A DNA stretch of 64,000 nt from Pseudoselenomonas ruminantium (GTDB lineage Bacteria > Bacillota > Negativicutes > Selenomonadales > Selenomonadaceae): positions 62,001-126,000 of the forward strand of contig SVBX01000003.1 in NCBI GenBank assembly GCA_015058655.1, written 5' to 3'. The notes beneath the pieces are model-generated. The model searched no databases. It had not been told where the DNA came from and was given only the letters and a program-made list of their open reading frames with translations. Shown piece after piece: positions 52,037-59,754 of this stretch. Each line of letters opens with the position of its first letter. The stretch's first letter is position 1. The position numbers and the translations under genes were made by a program.

Positions 52037-52155
52037 TCCTGGAGCTTTTTCGTCCGCCGCCTCGACGGGATTGGCAGGTTTTTCTCGAAGAAATGTCGAA
52101 TTTTCTCACGGGTATCATAGTGAGATGATTGTTGCAGCGATGAGGTGTGAGGTTC

Positions 52156-53754
52156 ATGCGTGGCAGAAAAAATGAGCGGTATATGAAGCTGCTTTCTATC
52201 TTTGCCGTCATTGTGGTGGCGGCGGTGGTGGGGCATATCGTGTCCATCGTGTCCTACAACAGCAGGGAGTATGTTGCCCAGGGGGCCAGTCCCAACAGAG
52301 AGTCTTACTTGCTGCTGGAGGAGAGGAAGGACACCACCAGCGCCTGGCTGAAAAGGGATTTTGACCTGGAGGGCCAGCGGGTGGACCTGTCAGGGCAGAT
52401 TTTTGACGGGGCTTTGAAGAACCAGGCGGTGGATGAGATTTCCGCCTGGCGGCTGACCCTGCGCTTCCACGGGGACTGCTATCTGAACAATGCCTGGTGC
52501 GGACTGGTGGAAATACATCAAGGGGTGGCAGCGGGCAGGGAAAAGGTGCAGACCCTCGACCTTCGGCACTGCGACAGGTCGGAGATAGAGCTTGACTATC
52601 TGCCGGAGGACAGCGATTTGATGATTCCCTTGCATGAGGGGGATTATCTGGTGTACTACCCCTCGGCTGCCGACAGGGAAGTGCCAGTGCAGGCCGGGGG
52701 CAGCCTGGAAATGGGGATGATTTTCTACTATCTGGGGGTGCTGGATCTCTCAGATTATGACATTACCTACAGCTACCACAAGAGCTTTACGGAGGGGGCG
52801 GAGTTTTACTTCATCCTGACCCTGGTGGTCCTCTGGCTGGCAGCTTTTTTCGGGCTGGTGGTGTCTTCCTATGCTTATCGGAAGGCCATGGTGGAAATGG
52901 AGCACAGAAAAGTCGGCATTTCTTATATGGCTGTAATCTACGATTTCATCTGCATCGTGGATTTGGTGAATGACAATATCGTGCATATATATGGCAATGT
53001 CCCAGCCTCTCAGAATTTTGGCAGGCAACTTGGCGTGACGGACAGGCTGAAGAAAATGTTCATGGACGACATTGCCGATGAGTATGTGGAGCCCATGCGA
53101 AAATTTTTTGATATAGCCACTTTGTCCCAGAGAATTGAGGGAAAAAGCCTGGCCTGCGAATACATGGACCGTGAGGGGCGCTGCTATATCGTCAGGCTCT
53201 TTCCCATGGAGCAGGAACCTGGCCAGCCTTTGGAGCGTTTCATCTTTGCCATGAGAAATATAGATGAGGAACGCAACAAGATGATGGCTCTGCAGGAAAG
53301 CCGCAGCAAGGAGGAACCTGTGGTGGCGGTAGCAGAGGCTTATTCTGTCCGGGTACTGCTGGAAAATTTGGCAGCAAACATAAGGGAGGCCGTGGGGAGG
53401 AGCGACTTTGAGCTGGAGACGGATATCAGCCCGGATCTGCCGGAGCTGGTCATGGGTTATCCCCAAAGGCTGCGCCTGGCTCTTTTCTGCCTGCTCCTGC
53501 GGGATACCACCATGTGTGCGGGCGGGAAAATGAAGCTTTCTGTTTACGGCAAGGCTGCAGAGGGCCGCTGCCATCTGCTGTTTGCCCTGAAAAGCGGCGT
53601 GACAGCGGGGCAGCAGGCAGGGCTGGGGGCCTTGTGCCTGAAGGCAGCGGGAGAAATCCTGGCCACTATGTCAACGGAGCTGTCTGTCCTGGGCGGCGAA
53701 GGGGAGCAGAGTGAATTTTATTTTGAGCTTGATCAGGAGATTTGCGACAAATGA
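52156..53754 (+). CDS. Membrane sensor with degenerate histidine-kinase-like C-terminus
   Basis: A 532-residue protein: a membrane segment at about 12-32, an extracytoplasmic domain to about 215 (Trp-rich beta, with HGDCYLNNAWCGLVEIHQGV), a second membrane segment (FILTLVVLWLAAFFGLVVSSYAY), a cytoplasmic PAS-like part (VGISYMAVIYDFICIVDLVNDNIVHIYGN) and a C-terminal stretch resembling a histidine kinase ATPase domain (YPQRLRLALFCLLLRDTTMC, GGEGEQSEFYFELD). No phospho-His box and no N-box Asn are present, so it is probably not a kinase. Its stop overlaps the ATG of the HD-GYP gene, implying a joint signalling role. I do not recognise a named family. Confidence -1.
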   Translation: MRGRKNERYMKLLSIFAVIVVAAVVGHIVSIVSYNSREYVAQGASPNRESYLLLEERKDTTSAWLKRDFDLEGQRVDLSGQIFDGALKNQAVDEISAWRLTLRFHGDCYLNNAWCGLVEIHQGVAAGREKVQTLDLRHCDRSEIELDYLPEDSDLMIPLHEGDYLVYYPSAADREVPVQAGGSLEMGMIFYYLGVLDLSDYDITYSYHKSFTEGAEFYFILTLVVLWLAAFFGLVVSSYAYRKAMVEMEHRKVGISYMAVIYDFICIVDLVNDNIVHIYGNVPASQNFGRQLGVTDRLKKMFMDDIADEYVEPMRKFFDIATLSQRIEGKSLACEYMDREGRCYIVRLFPMEQEPGQPLERFIFAMRNIDEERNKMMALQESRSKEEPVVAVAEAYSVRVLLENLAANIREAVGRSDFELETDISPDLPELVMGYPQRLRLALFCLLLRDTTMCAGGKMKLSVYGKAAEGRCHLLFALKSGVTAGQQAGLGALCLKAAGEILATMSTELSVLGGEGEQSEFYFELDQEICDK

Positions 53755-55448
53755 TGACCGTTATTTACGGCACCGTGCTCTTTGTGTCCATCGTGGTGCT
53801 CATTTACCTGGCGCAGAAGGAATATGAGAATACGGATATTTACCAGTGGACCATGATCGTCATCATGTCCGTGGTCATTGCGGCCCACTGGCTGAAGTCA
53901 CAGGTGGAGACTGCAGATGGAGCGTACCTGCTCCAATGCTTTGCCTATTTCGACAGCACCTATCTGTTCAGCGTGCTGATCACCTACCTGCTGCATATCC
54001 TGGGCATCAGGATATGGCCCTGGGTGAAGATTGCCCTCTATGGGCTGGCTTCTATACATGTGCTCATAGTTTTTTTCTGCTATCACACAGACCTTTATTA
54101 CAGCGGCGTCACCCTGGTGGAAACCAGCATGGGGACGGCGGTGCATTTCGCTCCGGGGCCGCTGAAGGTATTGCATACAGCTTATATCGTCTTCATGATG
54201 GGGGTGCTGCTGTCTGTGCTGGTGCTGGCTGTGCGTCGCAGGGGTAAATATCCCTTGCTGCATTTTGCCGCTTATATGATGCTGCCCCTGCTCACTATGC
54301 TGCTATACGGCGTGGAGGTGGCGCTGGGAGTGGGCTTTTCCTTAACGCCTGTGCTTTATGGCCTGGGGGCGGTGATGATTGCCTTCCAGTACGACAAGGC
54401 TCATTCTTACGACATTGACTTCCTGATAGCGGATGCTCACAGGGAAGAAAAGGAAAAAGGCTATCTGGCGGTGACGCCGGAGGGAGAATTCCTGTGCTGC
54501 AATGAGAAATGCAAGGATTTCCTGCCCTTCTTGCATGATGTGCGGGTGGATGGCAGGCTGCCGGAGGATGACCGGCTGGGGCGAAAGATCCTTCAGTTCC
54601 TGAGTTCCTATGAAAAAGGCTATGCCTTGAAGACGAAGTACAAGCAGGGGGAGATGACCTGCATAGCCAGCATTTCTTCCCTGGATTTTGGCAATATGGG
54701 CGAGTGCCGGGGCTATCTCATAGAGATCTATGACGGCACGGAGGACCAGCGCAATCTGGATATCCTGTCGGACTTCAACCGCAGCCTCAATGAAGAAGTC
54801 CAGGAAAAAACCAGGAACATCAAGGAAATCCAGCGCAAGGTGGTACTGGGCATGGCTGACCTCATCGACAACCGGGACAGCAATACCGGAGGCCATGTGC
54901 GGCGCACCAGCGATATCATCAGCATCATCGTGGGGGAAATCCTGCGCCAGGGCCTTTTCTCCCTGACGGAGCAGCAGGGCCGGGATATCATCAGGGCGGC
55001 ACCAACCCATGACTTGGGGAAGGTTCCCATCGAAAACAACATCCTCAACAAGCCCGGCAGATTCACCGAGGAAGAGTATGACATCATGAAGACTCACGCC
55101 GCCAAAAGCGGGGAGATGGTGAAAATCCTGCTGGAAGGGGTGGAGGAGGAGCACTTCGTGCAAGTGGCCTACAATGTGGCCAGATACCATCACGAGCGCT
55201 GGGACGGCAAGGGCTATCCCGAGGGGCTGGTGGGCAGCATGATACCCCTGGAGGCCAGGATCATGGCGGTGGCAGATGTGTATGACGCCCTGGTGAGCAA
55301 GCGGGTCTACAAGGAACCCCTGAGTTTTGAGAAAAGCGCCGCCATCATGTGCGAAGGCATGGGCACCCAGTTCGATCCCAGGCTGAAGCAGGTTTTCCTG
55401 GGCTGCCGTGAGGAATTGGAGCAGTATTATCTGCAGCATGACAGGTGA
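53751..55448 (+). CDS. Membrane HD-GYP protein, putative cyclic-di-GMP phosphodiesterase
   Basis: A 565-residue protein. About seven membrane helices fill residues 1-215, as in 7TM histidine-kinase-type sensors. A PAS-like domain follows (YLAVTPEGEFLCCNEKCKDFLPFLHDV), a coiled coil (SLNEEVQEKTRNIKEIQRKVVLGMADLIDNRD), then HD-GYP at about 375-560: HVRRTSD, the HD pair in PTHDLGKVPIENN, the YHHERWDGKGYPEGL block and ARIMAVADVYDALVSKRVYK. All metal ligands are present, so cyclic-di-GMP hydrolysis is plausible. ATG 53751 overlaps the stop of the sensor gene; a TTG three codons earlier is possible. Confidence -1.
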   Translation: MMTVIYGTVLFVSIVVLIYLAQKEYENTDIYQWTMIVIMSVVIAAHWLKSQVETADGAYLLQCFAYFDSTYLFSVLITYLLHILGIRIWPWVKIALYGLASIHVLIVFFCYHTDLYYSGVTLVETSMGTAVHFAPGPLKVLHTAYIVFMMGVLLSVLVLAVRRRGKYPLLHFAAYMMLPLLTMLLYGVEVALGVGFSLTPVLYGLGAVMIAFQYDKAHSYDIDFLIADAHREEKEKGYLAVTPEGEFLCCNEKCKDFLPFLHDVRVDGRLPEDDRLGRKILQFLSSYEKGYALKTKYKQGEMTCIASISSLDFGNMGECRGYLIEIYDGTEDQRNLDILSDFNRSLNEEVQEKTRNIKEIQRKVVLGMADLIDNRDSNTGGHVRRTSDIISIIVGEILRQGLFSLTEQQGRDIIRAAPTHDLGKVPIENNILNKPGRFTEEEYDIMKTHAAKSGEMVKILLEGVEEEHFVQVAYNVARYHHERWDGKGYPEGLVGSMIPLEARIMAVADVYDALVSKRVYKEPLSFEKSAAIMCEGMGTQFDPRLKQVFLGCREELEQYYLQHDR

Positions 55449-55538
55449 GGGGAGGTGGTATGAAAACATTTCCATGTGTATACATAACAAATGGCCTGCT
55501 TTTTTTCTTTACTCTATGTAATATATATTTATCGGGGC

Positions 55539-55704
55539 TAGGGCGTGTTGATTAAATGAACTTGGCCCAGATTTATGGGGATTGGCTGTCCATTGCTAGG
55601 CGACAAACCACAGGCATAGCGGGGCTATGTCGAGGATTTGTCAACGACGCAGGGACAGTCAAGACCCGTGAAGATGGGCTGAGTGAATTAATCAACACGC
55701 CCTA
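55539..55704. mobile_element. MITE-like element, 166 bp, copy 3
   Basis: Same ends and length as copies 1 and 2; differs from copy 2 at only a few positions (TTTATGGGGATTGG, GGCATAGCGGGGCTATGTCG). Confidence -1.
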
Positions 55705-56051
55705 AAGTTCTAGGTAAAAAGTCCTAGGATATTGATGCACCAGGGGTATCCTGGGGGCGTATTCATTGTATTCCACCTTAATGGAGAAGGAATCATTCAG
55801 CAGCCAGATGGCGTTCATTGCTCCATGTAACACTTTTATTGTTGTTACATCGAATCATAAGGCCTTCTATGATAAAATATCAACATCATAGGAGGCCTTT
55901 TAGCGTGCCGTTTTTCCAAGAATACAACATCGAGTGGCAATTTGGGGGGATTTTAGCAATACGCTGCAGCGCAGGCAGGGAAAATTGACAGAGGTTGGGG
56001 ATTTGCTACAATAAAGTCAGGAAGAAAAATCGAGGACGGAGGGGGAGCTTG
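55705..56051. other. Intergenic region with gene debris and a terminator-like hairpin
   Basis: On the minus strand a 38-codon frame (MNAIWLLNDSFSIKVEYNE.., ending just before the MITE-like element) looks like a fragment. A strong hairpin AAGGCCTTCTATGA / TCATAGGAGGCCTT plus TT lies at 55858-55900, and the plus strand after it reads VPFFQEYNIEWQFGG for a short distance. These may be the remains of a transposon. No intact gene is seen. Confidence -1.
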
Positions 56052-57629
56052 ATGGAAGAAAAGAGAAGAAGGCTGCCTATTGGGGTGCAGAGTTTTGTGA
56101 GCATGAGGGAAGGCGGTTTTGTCTATGTGGATAAGACGCGCTACATATACGAATTGGTTAATGGCAGCAAGCAGTATTTCCTCAGCCGCCCCCGGCGTTT
56201 TGGCAAGAGTTTGTTTCTCTCGACCTTGAAAGCCTATTGGGAGGGGAGAAAGGAACTCTTTGAGGGGCTGGAGATTGAGAAGCTGGAGCAGGGACATGAG
56301 GGGGCTTTTGAGGCCTATCCTGTGTTCTATTTTGACTTTAACGGGCAGAACTATCAGGCAGATACGGCACTGGAGGCTGTATTGGCAGAGCACCTGGACA
56401 GTTGGGAGAAGATTTACGGTGGTGATAGCAGCCTTTCCTTGTCGGGACGTTTCAGAAATCTCCTGAAAGCTGCCAGGGAGAAAACCGGCAAGGGCTGCGT
56501 GGTGCTGGTGGATGAGTATGACAAGCCTCTGCTGGAAGTGTTAGAAAATAACTCTCTGGAAGAACATAACAAAGCGGTTTTCAAAGGCTTCTTCGGCACC
56601 CTTAAAAGCTATGACGAGTATCTGCGCTTTGTCTTTATCACCGGCGTGACGAAGTTCAGCAAGGTGAGCATCTTCAGCGATTTGAACCAGCTCAATGATA
56701 TCTCTTTAGAAAAGAACTTTGCAGGGATCTGCGGCATTACAGAGGAGGAGCTTCTGGGGACTTTTGGGCCGGAGATAAATGATATGGCAAGTGCCTTGGG
56801 ATTGAGCAAGGATGCGTGCCTGGCCAAGCTGGCTATGATGTACGATGGATACCACTTTTATCCGAAAAGCCAGGGGGTCTATAATCCCTTCAGCCTTATC
56901 AAGGCATTTTATGGGCAGGATCTGGGAGCTTATTGGTTCGCCACGGGCACGCCTACTTTCTTGGTGCGACGACTGAAAAATATGCACTTTGATGTGAAGC
57001 AGCTGGCAGAGGGGGATATATGTGCCGATGCGTATGCCATCACAGACTATCGGGCGGATAATCCTGATATCGTGCCGCTGCTCTACCAGACTGGCTATCT
57101 CACCATTGTGGGCTATGATGGGGAGGCCGGGGTTTATGTTTTAGGCTTCCCAAACAAAGAGGTGAAATACGGTTTTCTCAAAAGTCTTTTCCCGGAGTAT
57201 GTTCCTACGGCAGTTCCGGGCAGCGGCAAGGATATTTTCACTCTGCGTAGACGAGTACTGGCTGGGGATACAGATGGCATAAGGGATACCCTGCAGGCGC
57301 TCTTTGCCAGCATTCCCTACACCACCGATGATGCTCCCTTCGAGCATTATTTCCAGACGGTGCTTTATCTCGTCTTTACCCTGCTGGGTCAGTATGTAGA
57401 GTGCGAGGTACACAGCAGCCGGGGGAGGGCTGACTGTGTTTTGACTACGGATAAGTATGTCTATATCTTCGAGTTCAAGGTGGATAAGCCTGCCAGGGAG
57501 GCCCTGGCCCAGATAGAGGCAAAGGGATATGCGGAGCCATTTGGGGCGGATGAGCGAGAGATATTCAGGATTGGCGTGAGCTTTGACTCGGAGAAGCGGA
57601 GTCTCTCTGAGTGGGAAGTGGGAGAGTGA
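56052..57629 (+). CDS. AAA-ATPase-like / PD-(D/E)XK nuclease-superfamily protein, paralogue 2
   Basis: A 525-residue paralogue of the protein at 38.7-40.3 kb, similar from end to end: RRLPIGVQSFVSMREGGFVYVDKTRYIYEL, SRPRRFGKSLFLSTLKAYWEG, VVLVDEYDKPLLEVLENN, and the C-terminal nuclease core QYVECEVHSSRGRADCVLTT and YIFEFKVDK. Both copies keep the presumed catalytic residues. ATG 56052 follows GGAGGGGGAG. The frame upstream to 55995 has no ribosome site. Function unknown; two divergent copies in one window suggest repeated gain. Confidence -1.
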   Translation: MEEKRRRLPIGVQSFVSMREGGFVYVDKTRYIYELVNGSKQYFLSRPRRFGKSLFLSTLKAYWEGRKELFEGLEIEKLEQGHEGAFEAYPVFYFDFNGQNYQADTALEAVLAEHLDSWEKIYGGDSSLSLSGRFRNLLKAAREKTGKGCVVLVDEYDKPLLEVLENNSLEEHNKAVFKGFFGTLKSYDEYLRFVFITGVTKFSKVSIFSDLNQLNDISLEKNFAGICGITEEELLGTFGPEINDMASALGLSKDACLAKLAMMYDGYHFYPKSQGVYNPFSLIKAFYGQDLGAYWFATGTPTFLVRRLKNMHFDVKQLAEGDICADAYAITDYRADNPDIVPLLYQTGYLTIVGYDGEAGVYVLGFPNKEVKYGFLKSLFPEYVPTAVPGSGKDIFTLRRRVLAGDTDGIRDTLQALFASIPYTTDDAPFEHYFQTVLYLVFTLLGQYVECEVHSSRGRADCVLTTDKYVYIFEFKVDKPAREALAQIEAKGYAEPFGADEREIFRIGVSFDSEKRSLSEWEVGE

Positions 57630-57687
57630 TGCTCCGCCTTTGCTGAGGGGGCTGGGCATGAGTTAGAGGTTCCGAGGAAAATGAAAA

Positions 57688-57723
57688 AGGGGTGCTGCGC
57701 GATTGTGTGCAGCACCTCCTTTG
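57688..57723. terminator. Terminator between convergent genes
   Basis: GGTGCTGCGCG and TGTGCAGCACC stem, with A run before and CTCCTTT after. Confidence -1.
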
Positions 57724-57735
57724 GCGTGTGTATTT

Positions 57736-59732
57736 TCAGTTGTGGGCGGTGGTGGTTATTTCGCCGTTTTTGATGGTGAATTCGACAAGGTTGGAGAGGG
57801 CGGTTTCGTTGTTGGGGGAGACGAATTCGAAGAAGTAGGCATAGAAACCGTCGCCCGTTTCTTCGTCGCTCATGATGAGATGCTTCCCTGCCTTGAAAGT
57901 TTCCACATCCACGCTGTAAATGGTGCCGCCGGGATCCGATAACATAGAGGCGTTGTGTATGGTAGTGATAGTATCCTCCGGTTTTATCTTGATGAGGTTC
58001 CTGTCGCCCATGCCGTTTTCGTCAATGGCTTTGCGTGCTCCCAGGATGTAGTATCTCTCGGTGTCAAAATGATAGATGGCTTGCAGGTTGCATCTGACGC
58101 CATTGAGAATGATGGGGATGGAATACATATTGTAGCCGTCTTTTTCGGCGGTTATGTCTACATAGACAGGGTGGCCGTTCAGCATGGGCCAGGTGCCATC
58201 GAAATTGTCTTTCATGATGCCGGTGTCCCAGTCTGCGATGATATTCGCATCGCTGCCAAGGTCGATGATGACATCATCTTCTTCGCTGACGTAAGCCAGA
58301 TGGCAGCGGACACTGGAAATCTGGTCCATCTGCTTCTGGGTCAGTTCGACAAAGGCAGAGCCATCATTGTCCACATGTACGGGGGTATCTTCCAGGGCTG
58401 ACACATTGAAGATGCCGAAGCCCGGTTTTTCGTCTATGACGCTGGCGGGGAACAGGACCGCGGGTTTCTCACCTGCCAGCAGCTGGCGGCCCTCCTGGGG
58501 CATCTGGCCGTACATGAAATAGCTGTACAGGCATTTCTGGGGCAGGGGGGCGGCTTTCTGGGACATATAGTTTCTCAGGTCGCTGGCCTGGTTGCTGTAG
58601 GGGTAGAAGCAGGAGAGGCCGGTGCTCCATTTCCGATAGGCACCATGGACGTTGTAGGTCACAGCAAGCTTCAGGGCATGGTCGAGGGTCTGGGCCTCCC
58701 CCACATCAGGTTGTTGGTCTCGTAGGCCAGATCCCCCAGATCAATCATGTTGGCGTAGCCCTGGGTGCTGGTATTGCCGCCGTAGTGCTCTGTCTCTCTG
58801 GCTGCCCGGTCAAAGTTACGGAAAAATTCCTGGGGGTTGGCGTCAGCCTGGCGCAGGGCCTCTATGCCGTAGGCCTCGTAGGCATTGCGGAGGGTGGGCA
58901 TATACGAGAGGTCAATGCAGGACAGGGTGGCGGTATCATCAGTGCCTGCCTTGCGGCAGTTTTCCATGTAGGTGTCGCAGATGATCTTTCCCAGGGCGGC
59001 GCCGTCCATGGCGGGGTTGCTGCCCAGAGCACTCAGCCATTTGTCGTATTGCCAGCCCAGGCCGGACTCCAGTTCTTCAGAGGCTGTCATGTAGCGGGAG
59101 ATGCCATAGAGGGCATTGGCCATGTCGTAGCTTGCCATGAGGCAGGCGTCAATGCCTACCATTTCAAAGGGAGGATTGTTCGGGTCAGGGGTGTGTACCG
59201 CGGCAAAGGCTTCCTGTATGTCGTTGAGGCTCAGGGTGCTGCCTGTGCGCTCGTCCTCGCAGAGGCCGTTGGCGCTGCCGCCGCCATGGTCCCAAAAGAC
59301 AAAGACCCTGTGGTCGGCAGCGTAGTTGTCCTTGCCGTATTCCAGGAAGCTCTTCAGGGTGCTCCCGTCCCCCATATCGCGGTCCGGCAGGATTTCCAGT
59401 TCGTACAGTTCGCCCTGGCTGTATAAGAAGCGTCCTGTTTGCCCGTCAGGGACGGCAGTGTTTTGCCAGCTGTTGCTGCCGCCTGTCTGGATCAGCACAT
59501 TCACATTGGCGGGAAGGTTGGCTTTCAGCACTTCCTTGATATCGTCGGTGGCGGCTCCGTTCTCCGATTCCAGATCCGAGCCGCACAAGTACCAGTAAAC
59601 CAGCCACTCATCCGTGGCGCTATAAGCCAGGGCAAGCCCCTGCGGGCTGATGGCCTGCAGCAGGATGGCCAGGGCCATAGCCACGGCCAGCCGCAGGAGC
59701 CTGGCTGCTTGAAGCATATCGCGCGTTTTCAT
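57736..59732 (-). pseudogene. Clostripain-family (C11) cysteine protease, frameshifted
   Basis: Two overlapping frames join into one protein of about 665 residues. The first (59732-58671) has a signal peptide (LAVAMALAILLQAISPQGLALA), then the C11 catalytic His in VFVFWDHGGGSANG and Cys in VGIDACLMASYD. It ends prematurely after AYETNNLMWGRP. The second (58704-57736) continues GEAQTLDHALKLAVTYNVHG and ends ITTTAHN. The break is at a run of five G near 58692; one more G would restore the frame as NLMWGEAQTL. The protein would be an exported Arg- or Lys-specific protease. The shift may be a real mutation, phase variation by slippage or a sequencing error. Confidence -1.
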
Positions 59733-59754
59733 GCGGAGTCGTTTCCCCTTTCTT

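Noticed and set aside
55705-55990. A small minus-strand gene of 38 codons next to the MITE-like element
   Set aside because: No ribosome site, no recognised family, and bounded by repeat debris; reported only as part of the intergenic region.
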